NCBI GenBank assembly: GCA_000697055.1
Contig: JNDT01001573.1
Span: 1-64,000 of the forward strand
From: Saksenaea vasiformis B4078
Lineage: Eukaryota; Mucoromycota; Mucoromycetes; Mucorales; Saksenaeaceae
Reading direction: 5' to 3'
Length of the DNA: 64,000 nucleotides
The position numbers were made by a program, and so were the translations under genes. Shown here piece after piece: positions 24,701-35,760 of this stretch. Each line of letters opens with the position of its first letter. The first letter of the stretch is position 1. The notes below the pieces were generated by a model. It was given only the letters and a program-made list of their open reading frames with translations, did not search any database and was not told the origin of the DNA.

Positions 24701-25147
24701 ATAACTTCCTAACATCGCTACGTACAAACGCTACCCGAATATTTGTGCCGATATCTCGGGTCAGGATCATTTTAAAAGCTGCAATAAAGAACACTTCTTC
24801 ATGGACAGGAGGAAAAGTTTCGAAGTAGCCATCAATCCAACGATGGACATGTAAATTCACCAAAAGCATCGCACTGACAGGCGGTTGCATATTCTTCTGC
24901 CACTGAACGAAGAACGCCCTATATCATCCTGTGCTTAATATATTTGAAAGAGTTTACATGAGAATTCCGTAATACAATGCCCTGAGTTGCTTGTGGTCCT
25001 CCTGCAGAAAATTGCAAAGCTTCAGTTTTCGCACAAATGAGTAGTCGCGACCAGGCAACTGCGAGAGAGGGGGGGGGGGGTTCCCTGATACCCATACCGT
25101 CTCCTGCGGGGCGGGGGCTCTCCAACTTCGTTTTGCTGTCTGTCCAT
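21720..25147 (-). pseudogene. Fanzor-type nuclease paralogue, copy C (frameshifted)
   Basis: A paralogue of copy B with the same exon order. The N-terminus is MDRQQNEVGEPPPRRRRYGYQ at 25147, followed by VNLHVHRWIDG, DYGFEPDGVMVTVRFKS, RuvC-I RIVGIDPG (23152-23175, with the same following intron), VDTADDLHDQ, AYGDADLH, VICVDEYKTNKVCSICHH (about 22270), LCPQCAYG, and RuvC-III FWNRDVNAGRNIRDVFV (21790-21840). It ends with a TAA at 21720. The 12-base G run at 25069-25080 puts the exon 1 halves (YGYQGTP and LSQLPGRDYSFVRKLKL) in different frames. A second shift at about 24870 separates EEYATACQC from MLLVNLHVH, where copy B reads straight through. A third lies near 23930. It is probably inactive, though the homopolymer could be a sequencing error. 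Confidence 0.75.
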
Positions 25148-25299
25148 GGCTTTGGGGATAAAAAGGAAGGGAGATTTGTTGTCAAACAGTTCGATGGAAT
25201 ATATGTGAATTCGTAGGACTGTTCTTTTGTTTTGCATAATGGGACGCTGCTTAGGCTAACACTTTGCGCCTCCGTGTCTGCTGAGCATTTCAGCAAGGT

Positions 25300-26170
25300 A
25301 TGGCCAGTGCGAACACGCAGTTATCTTTGTAAATGACGCCGTATTGACAGACAGCTACATTCAAATATACATACAAGCAACTACTGGGATAAGCACAAGA
25401 GCAATCTGTCCAGAATTATGCGACGGTGACCGAGAGATATCTTTCTACAACTTTCATATTGGTACCAATGGAAAATGATAAGAAGTGTCATTTTCTCTGT
25501 CATTGGGTCCTCTGACCAGGAACCCGTCATCCAGGCCATAAGACCTTTTTACGTTTTGAATATTTCGAATAGATAGTATTAGGATCCAGAAGGCAGATTA
25601 GGCATGGGTAATACAACAGCGTTGGATCAAGAGAATACTGATTATGCGTTTTTAAAACGGAGTTGGTTTGTGCAACTCATATATCAGCATACCCTCCATT
25701 TTACTATCTTGAAAAATATTTAACAATGATGAAACAAAGATAAGAACTTATCTGCCTGTCAGAATCTTGTGCACCATTACCGGTTGTCGTTACAGCAGTG
25801 GTGTGGCAGATCTCCTCATTTCGCCACTCATTTTTTGCTGCAATTGCTGAAAATAGGCCCCAAAAAGATTTTGCTACTAGCTCTTCTTTTTCGAAAATCT
25901 CCTCTGAAATCGTGGCATCAACGGAAGCGAATACTACTTCATGATGCATGTAGTCGTTGTGTCGCTCGAGGAGTGTTCACAGCTGACGGCGAATTTCGTT
26001 GACATAGAAGTCCGAAGATTAACTGGCTACTTGCATTGGAGTAAAACACCACAGGCGAGCCGTCCAGGGTCCAAGGTTCGGAGTTGGATCTGCACCGAGT
26101 GTGCAGGAACAAAAGCCTCGATAGAAACTATTTCTCATGAGAAAACTGACTACACAACTCTGTATTTATT
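25300..26170. other. about 870 bp, no recognised gene
   Basis: The best frame is an 81-codon minus ORF at 25704-25949 (starts MHHEVVFASVDATISEEI). It is acidic in its first half and has no recognised motif or clear upstream exon. It may be a gene remnant between copy C and the secreted-protein gene. Confidence 0.4.
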
Positions 26171-26177
26171 TATTTAT

Positions 26178-26791
26178 TCAAAAGCGAGGTGGTTTGCTGG
26201 TGTCAATGATTTCTGGAGCAGGAATTCCTGGTGGAGGCTTGCTGGTATCGATGATCTCTGGTGCAGGAATTACCGGTGGAGGCTTGCTGGTGTCAATGAT
26301 CTCCGGCGCCGGAATACCCGGTGGAGGTTTACTGGTATCGATGATCTCTGGGGCCGGGATACCCGGTGGAGGCTTGCTGGTATCGATAACCTGAATGTAT
26401 TGTCCGGAAAGGTCGATAGTAGAAGGACGCCCAAGTGCTCTGTAGGCAGCAGCTGTCAATCTCACTTCATTAGGTTCGCAATTGCGACATTCGCCTACCT
26501 ATTACCGCATTAGTGAACGACAATCTCTACTTTATTTCGACTTACTACAGTGATAACGACAGGTGCTCCAGTTGCCTGGTTAATGATAGAATGCTGCGTG
26601 CCACAAACGTCATGTGGCGGATCAGTGCCCATAGTCATAACGAGGTCATTTGGTTCAACTATCCAGCCGCATGATACGCGTCTACCAACGGACAAGCGTC
26701 TGGGGCTGACCTTATGGATGTCAACAGCCTCGGTACTGATCGCTGCAAGAGCCAGAAGGGGGAGGATAAGGGAGATACTCTTGAAGATCAT
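26178..26791 (-). CDS. small secreted double-psi-beta-barrel protein with Pro-rich repeats
   Basis: The ATG at 26791 starts a clear signal peptide (MIFKSISLILPLLALAAIS, cleavage near TEA-VD). A compact Cys-containing domain follows, ending VVITVVGECRNCEPNEVRLT after a 46-nt intron. The GECRNC...VRLTAAAYRAL pattern matches the end of RlpA/expansin/barwin-like double-psi barrels, which bind cell-wall polysaccharides. The C-terminal half is four to five tandem 16-residue repeats of DTSKPPPGIPAPEII, a likely extended, O-glycosylated stalk. A paralogue with the same intron position lies at 33982-34434. The protein likely acts in or at the cell wall; enzymatic activity is not implied. Confidence 0.72.
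26200..26393. repeat. 48-bp coding tandem repeat
   Basis: Four-plus copies of a 48-bp unit encode the 16-residue proline-rich repeat of the secreted protein. The differences between units are largely third-position changes plus one G-to-V change, so the protein sequence is more conserved than the DNA. Confidence 0.9.
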
Positions 26792-26839
26792 TATTCAATG
26801 CTTACTACAAAAGTCGTCGCAAAAGGTTGGCTTTATATA

Positions 26840-28360
26840 GTGGCTTACGACGAATTCCTGGAAAGAAACGCTATTATTATCGACCTCTCGTATAATACTT
26901 CTAAGATGATACGAGTTAAATGGTCTATCAGCCCACTGCATTTAAAAAGATAGAGCTGCATCGAATTTTTAGAATCGGACATTGAGAACTGCAGAACTGA
27001 AAAAGCCATCACATTGGAGAGACCTTGGGCAATGCCCTACTTTTTAAATCCCGAGAACAAGATACAATCGATGAGCTTATGATGGCTGAGAGTATCGCAT
27101 AATCCATTTGAATAAACATAGTAGCTTTCTCCTATTAACCTATCTCCACTTTATTCGTACACGGATGTCCCCAGTTGTTCTTGGTTTTCAAGCCTACCAA
27201 GATGCTGAGTTATATTGCGCAGCTGCGTGTCATGAGGATAAGCTTGTATCACCTCCGGACAGGCGAAAATATAGAATCATTTAATCCGACGACAGTTTCA
27301 GTTTCAGTAAGGAAGCGGTTCTTATGGAAAGATAGAATATAGCACTGCAAAACATCTATAATCGTTGTTTGGGAATCCATCAAGAGTCCAGCAGTACACA
27401 GGTTTTTGGGGCACGGGTCTTGAATTTCTGCAGTACGATAATTGATCGGTTCTCCGAACCTGTTCATTTTGGTATGTGATGGTATACAGCGATTTGCATT
27501 TGACAATACAAGATTTTGAATACACATTTACGTCATCCATGTATTACTTTGCGTTTGACACCAACTCAATCCTGCGTGGAGGAGCAGCGTATCTTTGCGC
27601 AGAGAATCAGGCACCGTTGCTCCCGAACCAAAGGTGTATTGCGCTGGTCCATTGTAATAGGTTCCCCGACGCGCCAATCAGAACGCGTAAAATGAGAGGG
27701 TTAAAGGGACGCATGAATCTTTTTTTTTCTTTGGCTCCGTTTCCCACACGAAACGCCCAATGGTTCGTACTGGGGTTGATTATACAAACAGGAACTCGTC
27801 TTTTGGTCGATTGTTTAGACTCCTGGTCGTAAAACGATGAAACTGGCCGCTCACAGAAGCCATGAACTATATCTCCCAACTCCACCGAAATGGTGCGGAG
27901 TGTGGCACCCGCAAACTGTGTGTCAGTACCTTCGGGTTAAGTAAAATGACATTCAAGTATTTTGTTCCATTTACTAACCATGAACAAACTGTTACGCAGT
28001 CTATATGAATGTTGCGTCCATCGAGGGGCCGTGTCCATGTAAGTAATGTATGAATCTGTTGCCAACTTATGCATTAACGAACGCATACAGTGATTCCCCG
28101 ATACTTTCACCCTCGATTTCTTTCAATCCTCAATACTTTCAACTTTCTTGGAGAAACTGGAGAAGTATCTACACATTAAATCATTCAATACGATTACAAT
28201 TCTCGGTAATTTCAATCAGATGCCTGTATTTTGGTGGTTGAAATTATTGGAGGACCCACTGTACGTGATTCTTTGTTTAGCGTAAAAGTGACTCCTCATG
28301 GACGCAAAATTTACATCACTTTCTTTTGGCTGCACTGGATCAAGAACTACAAAAATTGCC
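26840..28360. other. about 1.5 kb, no gene recognised
   Basis: Overlapping short frames occur on both strands, the longest a 118-codon plus ORF at 27476-27832, but none has motif or splice support. Repeat-derived or decayed sequence is likely. Confidence 0.5.
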
Positions 28361-28369
28361 TGCCTAGCT

Positions 28370-28880
28370 TTGGCATCAATCGGAAACTAAAGAAATCGAC
28401 CTTGAGGAACAAAAACTGTGGAGAATGATTCGTTTTACCTTGACCAACTTTGCAGACAACTGCGCTGCGATAACCTTGGGAGCGAGCTCAACAGCAATGA
28501 CGATTTCAGAAACCGCTATGAACGAACAACGTGGGTGCGTCGAATCGTGCCTATTTTCGGTCATTTGCCAATCAAACCGGTTTGCGTACCTGCCTTCGAC
28601 TGGTGTGAATGCGAGTTGAGGCACTATGCCGTGGGTGATATGGATCCTACAAATTGGGAAAATGGGAGATCGTGGTTCGTAGATGGACTTGGGTACGACT
28701 GGAACGGTGGTGAGCGTGTAGTTATGGAGGGTTCATCTGGACAGCACAAGGAGAAAATATCCAAGACAATTGACGATAGCGTGAAACAAGTTCATAGTAT
28801 GATGGACATGCTTAAAGGCATTGCCAATACCCCATCTTTTCGATCAATAAAATATCAGGCTGAAACAGCATCTTTCTCTT
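28370..28880 (+). pseudogene. fragment of a repeated Mucorales-type hypothetical family
   Basis: One frame reads EIDLEEQKLWRMIRFTLTNF up to about 28500. A second frame then continues NERTTWVRRIVPIFGHL, FDWCECELRHYAVG, RSWFVDGLGYDWNGGERVVM and EGSSGQHKEKISKTIDDSVK. I remember similar blocks from abundant uncharacterised proteins of Mucorales; their function is unknown to me. The D...VVMEGSSG arrangement could be a PD-(D/E)xK-like nuclease remnant, but that is speculation. The frame change near 28500 and the missing 3' part argue for a broken copy. AT-rich low-complexity DNA follows to about 29270. Confidence 0.4.
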
Positions 28881-29414
28881 GGTTTTTTATCAAGTACTCC
28901 AAAGGTTATTTTCCAAAGGTTTTCTTTTATTTTTCAAGCCGCCTTTTTATTTGCTCTGCCTCTGTTGGTCATTATCAAGAAACCACTGCTAAACCAAAGT
29001 CCATTGATTCTTTTCCTTTTTCTTTTCTTTTTATTTTTAATGACTACTCTTTTCGCCGAAACTCAAGGCCTCATTTTCGTTTCTTTTCACCGGTATTTCT
29101 AACTGAAGATCAACACGAGATCATAGGTAATCATAAAAACGATACAACTGACAATCAGATTCCTTTTATCAAGTATGATAGACACTCTCCAAAACTTGTC
29201 TTTATCGACTTTTCTCTTTATTTATCTTCTCTAATAAATACATTCAAGTCTTGGTGTCTGACTAAAAGCTAACACCTGGTGCTCACTTCAAAACGATCCG
29301 AACTATTTCAATTCAATGATAAACATGGAACTTCTTGAATTCAATGCTTGAATATCTCTATTAACTTCTTCAACTTTTAAATCACTTCATCACAGTCTGT
29401 CATACGCTGAGAAC

Positions 29415-30330
29415 TCATATTAGAACTATCTCATAAAATTCGCAGCGTAACAACGTCTCGTTGGACCATACTTTTGTAGTAGGTAAATCCCCATCCTCTT
29501 CTTGACATTGCATATACAAATTGACGCCATCCATCCATAGCACATATCCATTCGTAACAAACTGAGTTTCGTAATAAGTTCCTAAAGCTCGTACGGTAGC
29601 AAAAAGAATGATTGCCTTTGTATTGGAAGATTGATAAAGATGGGCAAGCCTAACAGCACCATGTTACTTGACCTTGTTTTGCAAATTTGTACGCATCTTC
29701 TGTTCCGATGCCGTGCACACCTTTTCACAAATCGCTATCGTCCTGCAGAGTCTTATAATACTATATACAAATAGTGAGACCCGATAGCAGGATCCCTATT
29801 GGAAATGGTGTACAGAGGGTATAGCTTAATGATACTCATTAGCTATTTTAAGGACGCAAAGGATATTTTGTCTTCCACTTGTATCTGTCCGTGGAGACCT
29901 GTTTTGTACATATTAATACGCGCGTATACTTTTTTTTCGGAGGCTCTTCGGAAGGGCGTCTTCAGTTTGATTTTAATGACCAGAGTAAGACGACTGACTC
30001 CTGCTTTCCGAATAGCCTCTCTGATAGGAATGTCGTCATTCCAGCGGGCAAAGGTAACTTCAACAACGTGAGAATTAACACGAAATAGAACGAAATTGCT
30101 GAATGAAGCATACATTGTAATGCAGCTGTTTGTGGATATACATCCTTGCATTGGTTCGTAAGGCGTCTTGTAACTCTTTCGCTCGAGATGTTTCTTTTTG
30201 AACTCCTACTCTTTCAATGTCCTTTCATGTAGTGCATCCTCCTTGAGACGCTTTAACTTGTTATGTTGTTTTGTTCTATCTGTCTTCTTGCAGTACTAAT
30301 ATTACTTACTGGAGACAGAGTACTAGCTCG
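29415..30330 (-). pseudogene. hypothetical protein of a Mucorales repeat family, probably broken
   Basis: A protein-like reading on the minus strand runs KTDRTKQHNKLKRLKEDALH near 30290-30230, then VEVTFARWNDDIPIREAIRK and LKTPFRRASEKKVYARINMY (30070-29920). After an unclear junction it continues AIILFATVRALGTYYETQFV and YVLWMDGVNLYMQCQEEDGD, stopping at 29415. The layout recalls an uncharacterised family repeated in Mucorales genomes. I do not know its function. Stops between the blocks cannot all be removed with convincing introns. Confidence 0.38.
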
Positions 30331-30758
30331 GGTGTGAAACATGATGGAAGCACATTCAATTACGTGTAGTTTACAGGATTCAGCGATAAAGAATCAACAC
30401 AGACGTACAATTCCTCTTGTGCAGCAGTGCCTGCCGGTTTGGCAATTCAAAACGAACAGGAGACGAAGTGATCCTTACGATGCGGTTGATTTGATCATTG
30501 AGAAATTTGAATATCAGTTTCGTCCTATCTGTGCATTTAGATAAGGGCAACATCAATATTGCTATTGAGAGCCGATATTGACTACATTTTGTTAATGGAG
30601 GAAAGACGTAATGATTCATCTGTTGAGACAGTGTTTATCTGTTATCGATGAAGCTGTATATAAAAATGGGGCACATGTGTTGAACTGGGATATTCAAAAG
30701 GCTAGCGTTTATAGGTATATCTATTACAATACTAGGACGCGTGGCTCGGTGTAATTGA

Positions 30759-31807
30759 TTACAAATAGGGGTCGTTTCTACCCAAACATTCGGCTACGGT
30801 CTGGAACTTGTATCCCTTGGACTTGACGTAATCGACAACCCAGGGTACAAGGTCCCTACTGGTGTGCTCCCAGACCTATCCATTATCGTTAGATACTTCG
30901 AATTATGTAATTCGTTTATAAGCAAAGGAAAGATCCTTACATCATGCATGAGTGCAATATGGCCAGTAGTTAATGCACCACTTTCAGAACCTAGGACTTG
31001 CTTAAACTCGGTTTGTTCATATTCCAGACCACCCTTTCGCCAATCGTTGCTATCAATGTCCCACATCACGGCAGCACTAACAACGATGAGTTGGCCACAA
31101 ATTAAATACAAAAGTAAAAAACGTTTCTTACCGGTATCCCAATTTGCCAAGGATAGCTAAGGATTGTTCGTCATAGACACCTTCCGGAGGACGCATATCT
31201 ATTAATAGTGTGAATAGTTGATCTCCTATAATTGCGCTATGTCTGTGATCTACGGTATCTTACAAGCGGGTCTAAGCGTTATAGAAGTGTGAGTAGACTA
31301 TTCAAATGTATGTCTTGTCCTTCCGATCTACCTTTTGCCGATAGCCTGGTAAATGAGATCAGATAATTGATTCATCTGATACTCGAGTTCGACTCTAGAG
31401 AGCTGGTTCATATTTTTATGCTCATAGGTATGGCTTGCAATCTGGTGACCAAGACCGTGAACGTATTTGATAACATCCATGTAGGATTTTCTGCCATCTG
31501 ATGTTTCGGTTGACCCGGTAGCTAGATCACTAATGTACATCTGTCAGCAACAGAGTTCTGGTTCCCAGAGTAATACTTACACCCAGTTTTTGCCGTTAAT
31601 GAAGAAAGTGGCCTTGACTCCCTGAGCGCTCAATGACTTGGCAAGATCGTAAGTGTATTGGTAAGGGCCATCATCGAATGTCAAAGCAAATGTGCCTGGT
31701 TGGCTACATTGATAAACAGGGGACGCATAGCAGCGCTTGCGGATTGGAGCAGCAGACACTAGGGTAGCCAAGGTAGCCGCCAAAGTAACAATAAGACCGA
31801 TACGCAT
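30759..31807 (-). CDS. secreted chitin/polysaccharide deacetylase (CE4, NodB domain)
   Basis: This enzyme removes acetyl groups from chitin to make chitosan, a major wall polymer in Mucoromycota. The signal peptide MRIGLIVTLAATLATLVSAA starts at 31807; an in-frame ATG further upstream is possible. All five NodB motifs are present: TFDDGP (catalytic Asp and metal Asp), ASHTYEH (metal His pair), RPPEGVYDEQS, DIDSNDW and ALMHD. The C-terminus reads VDYVKSKGYKFQTVAECLGR and stops at 30759. Several short introns occur and no disruption was seen. It is a conventional gene embedded in the accessory island, with a compact single-domain form and no chitin-binding module. Confidence 0.88.
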
Positions 31808-31899
31808 TATCAGGAAGGAAAAAAAGGAGAGCAAGGTGGGTAGAAGTATTCGTTACTGCACAAAGTGAAACTATTTATATGTAACTTCTTTCCCCGGAA

Positions 31900-33960
31900 C
31901 ATCATACCCGCAATATCTGAGATGCAGTTTGGTGCAGAACGCAGATCTGAACGTGTCATCTCGTCCATTTAAGCTCTGCATAGAGAAATACTGCGATTTG
32001 AATACGATTAAAGCGGAGATGTGTACCGTCAAAGAAATCTATAATTCTCCCAATGTGGATCGTTGAGTGTACGACACAAGGCATGGCTATGTGCGGCATA
32101 GGAACACAGAAACAAAAAAGGAAAACGCACACACTCATGTACGTACGCACGCACGCACACTCACTCAGCTTCTAGAATCAACTCGGACTTGTGTAGTACA
32201 TGAATTCAGCCTCACGTGGCAAATTCAACAATGCTCGATACCACAAGCTACGCTTGGCGTGAGACTTGATTACAAGCTAATATATATTTTGGTACATCTA
32301 GTATAAATATCTGCTATGCATTTCATTGGAAAGTAGAAACGTTCCTTTAGGATGAAAGCGACCGTCCCCGTTGAGGGACACAGTCGTACAGCATGTAGCG
32401 TTCAAGGGGCCTATATACTCTATAACACCGTTGGCTGCCTGGGGACTTAGAATACGTATCTTCTCCGCTGTTATTATTAAAGGGCGTGCCGGTCCTCTAG
32501 ACACAAAACTCCTAAAAAGTGCCGAAAAAAATAGAAAACAAGGTTTCTTTGTATTCCGAATCAGGGGATTCCGTAGGAACGAGATCATTGGCTGCAAAGG
32601 TGACACTGCAGGATCATTGTACTACAAGATCAAATACGCCAGGATGTGACAAGGTATGTAATGATCCCATACTGCGCATCCTGGATTACTTCATTTAACG
32701 TTTTTCTTAAAAGGGATATCGTAGGTGACTATATACACCAAGTATCTCATTTCCGACATGCTATATGTGTGCACTTCGGCTTAACGGTTGCGATCCGTTG
32801 CGCTGACTTTTCTTTAACTTCCTGAAAAACAGGAACTGGATTTACTCTCAAAATTTCGCAAATGATGCTCAGATTATTGAGAAGGTTCGATTCCTACATG
32901 AAGCTCGTGTGTCTGCAAGCATAAGCAATGTACACATGCAAGCTTCCTTCATTGTCAATAACACCGTTTCGAGTTGTACAAGTACGTTTCTCTTGGAACG
33001 ATCCTTAGGAATTGCCATTAGATTCTGCCCACCGAAACTTCGAAATTCGTGGAAATATTTTGATTCAACTTGTGTTCCCGGATTTACAGAACGACTTTGT
33101 GGTCTTGGATATCCAATATCGATTATAGCAGCCGCTCTAGTTTGCTAGTGGCGTTACATCGTTGCCTCAAAAAATTGGCTCATGAACGTTTTTTTTTTTT
33201 TGGTCTCTCTTGGTGCGTATTTGGCACTCAAGACTGTTTCAAGGCCGATATTTCGCTACCACCTTAGAAAGATGCATGAAATCAACTAAGAATGACCTTT
33301 GTCATTGGATCTTTTGTTATTCGCCTCATAAGAAGAGATAAAGTTTTAATATCAAATCTCACGCTTAGGGAACGGTTTGTGCTTCATGTACTGCATATTC
33401 TTCAGGGTCCTGTGAACCCAAAACTTGATTGGTGTATATTCTTGCTTTACATTCGTTTTCCCCGGATTCCTTTGTCGGTCCCTATACCATGTTGGGCTTT
33501 AGACACTGGTTTCATTTGCGAATTAAAACTTGGAGATCGCTAGGGATATCAACACGATCATAACAAGGACGTGAAAGTCTATCACCGTTGTCGGTAAGGC
33601 TGCCTTGTTATTACGGCCAAATAAACTCAATGCCAAACCGTCACCTGCTTTGCTTTTGGCTGACGCTGAAACTGGAGCCATTCAATTTTCTACAAAAGTC
33701 AATTCGGCCGCAAGGGATCCCATTAGCGTGCTAGGCAGATTTAGGTTGAACATATGGAAAAATAAGTTCTAGCAGCATTGATCTCATGCGCCTGACTTAT
33801 AATATCCGATAAATTCAGCTACGCTTTTGTAAACTCCAGTAATCAATACCCTCAACAAGATGTTCAAATAATAGATGATTATCTTGGACGTAATGCTATA
33901 ATAGCGCCCACTAGGAAAAAAAAGCCGAGACATGGTTTGGCTGAGGTACATTATTGCAAC
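31900..33960. other. about 2 kb, no gene recognised
   Basis: Protein-like but unrecognised stretches occur on the plus strand (LRIRIFSAVIIKGRAGPLDT near 32440 and GIAIRFCPPKLRNSWKYFD near 33010), in frames that cannot be joined convincingly. An ACGC/ACGT-rich simple repeat lies at about 32140-32160. This is probably decayed sequence. Confidence 0.5.
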
Positions 33961-33981
33961 ATCTATAAGTCGCACAGTTTA

Positions 33982-34434
33982 TTAAAGTTCACATTCAATT
34001 TCTTCCTGCACGGGCTCTTCTTCACCAGGAGGGGTGGGTAGCGGATATTTTGGCATTATTTCAATAGTGGGGACGAAATTAAGTGCATCATAGGCGGCCT
34101 TGGTTAATCTCACTTCGCCGTCCTTACAATTCTTGCAGTAACCAGCCTGACCACGTATTAGGAAGGGGTAGATCGAAATATTTTCACAACTTACCACTAT
34201 AATAGTTTCTTCCTTTCCGTTTGCCGGGTTGCGGACAGTGTATTCAGTGCCACATTCAGAGGCAAAAAGAACTGGACGAGTTATCATAAGCTTGTCATTT
34301 GGGCCAACTTGAATGTCGCATGATGTATAGCTGCCAGTCTTCAAACGGTTTCGGTGGATTGTGAAGCTCTGAGCCTCTATGCTGACCGCCATAAAAGCCA
34401 AAAGGGAGAGAATGGAAGTAATGCTCTTGAACAT
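33982..34434 (-). CDS. small secreted double-psi-beta-barrel protein, paralogue without repeats
   Basis: It starts MFKSITSILSLLAFMAVSIEA (signal peptide) at 34434. The barrel-type domain contains SYTSCDIQVGPNDKLMIT, SECGTEYTVRNPANGK and, after an intron of about 50-55 nt at the same place as in its paralogue, AGYCKNCKDGEVRLTKAAYD. The C-terminal tail is short, proline-rich and acidic (PLPTPPGEEEPVQEEIEC) and ends at 33982. It corresponds to the 26178-26791 gene except that the tandem repeats are absent. A role in cell-wall contact or remodelling is inferred from the fold family only. Confidence 0.7.
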   Translation of the reverse strand: MFKSITSILSLLAFMAVSIEAQSFTIHRNRLKTGSYTSCDIQVGPNDKLMITRPVLFASECGTEYTVRNPANGKEETIIVVSCENISIYPFLIRGQAGYCKNCKDGEVRLTKAAYDALNFVPTIEIMPKYPLPTPPGEEEPVQEEIECEL

Positions 34435-34509
34435 GCTGGCTTAATTTTTGCTATAATCCCATTTCGATGTCGTGAGGTTTATATAACAATTGGTGACGAA
34501 TTCCAGGAA

Positions 34510-35690
34510 TCGAGGCTATTATTAAAGTGAGTTATCATGGAATCTGTGAGACTTCAACGTTAGTGAATATGCGGTCCATGCATACGGAAGTATGAAGGTA
34601 TTATCGAAAGCGTGGAAGCCATTCGCAGGGAGAACGCAGAAAGAGTATCTCAATTGAAAATCAAAGCAGTACTCCCGACTCCCTTTTCTCCGCTCAGGGA
34701 ACTGAGACGCTCCGTCGGATGCTCGGGAAGTTTAGAGGCGCGAGATCATTTTCCAAATTAGAGAACGACAAATAGATACACAGTGTCCGCGTGCCTTTTG
34801 TGGTTCGAGAATACATGATTGGTTAAATTATCTTTGTATCCGATCATGTAAATAGTTTCGCGAGAGAAAGTGAAAGGCCCAAGAAACCTGAGCGTGCATG
34901 CTAGTCGCAGCCTCTCATGACTCGTAGACACCGAACATTCCACGAAGCCTAATCATGTATTCTCACACGGCGGATATCAGGATGTTCGCCGTTCCCTGAT
35001 CTGAAAAACCATCTTGCATCCACGTCTTTTTCTTACACGCACCTACTTGACGATTGCCGAAGTAATGTACGAGACATAGAATGGCATGATTGTGATACAA
35101 AATCGTCAAGCTATTAAAAAAAAGTGGCGACTGTAAAACGTCTCTGTAGCGCTGCTTCCCTGGAACAACTGGGGTCAACAGCCTCGTAGTCAGCAGCAAA
35201 AAAATCAGCCGGAATCTGCTTATCTTGTGAGGAAGACATGAGGTCGCGAAGACAGCTCTAGTCGATCGCAATGCTGACAATGTAGATGGTCTTATACCCG
35301 CGTTGTAATAATTCATGCACTAGGTGTCAGGTTCCAACGCTAGCCATCTTGTTTCGTGATCCACTTCGGGAGTTAGTTAACAACCTTGCGAATCTGCTTC
35401 CACACAGCCAAATGTGTGAGGACATTGCCACCACATGGATATTTCGCTGCTTTCAAGCCAAATTCTCCTTCACATCGTTTGGATCCTTCATTCAATCTTT
35501 TCTATCGTATGTCCGGTTCCTTCTATGCTAAATTTCTACAAAGACGGCCAACTTCTTCTCGCATATACGATGGGCATTGTTATCAGAAATTCTCTAGAGC
35601 GCTGCGTTTTCATCTATATCCATCTAATCTCGACAGTTTAACGGGGAACTAATGATGAGAAAAATATTCATCGTCTTCTACAAAGATTTT
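34510..35690. other. about 1.2 kb, no gene recognised
   Basis: Only short frames are present. A pyrimidine-rich acceptor-like sequence (TTTTTCAG) near 35694 precedes an open frame that runs into the TFIIIC gene, so an unseen upstream exon of that gene could lie here. Confidence 0.4.
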
Positions 35691-35760
35691 TCAGTCGGAC
35701 AAAAGATCGGAGGGATTAGCAATTCCTTTTCTCAACGCTCCAAGTTTTCCCCGAATCCCT

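Noticed and set aside
13498..25147. CRISPR array associated with the RNA-guided nucleases
   Set aside because: No regularly spaced identical repeats with unique spacers were seen; Fanzor/TnpB systems do not need one.
28880..29270. Long open frame continuing the repeat-family fragment to 29272
   Set aside because: The sequence becomes AT-rich low complexity (Phe/Ser/Tyr runs) with no conserved blocks; probably open by composition only.
32371..32649. Plus-strand ORF with basic, protein-like sequence
   Set aside because: It lacks an ATG start, recognisable motif and joinable exons; left as unassigned decayed sequence.
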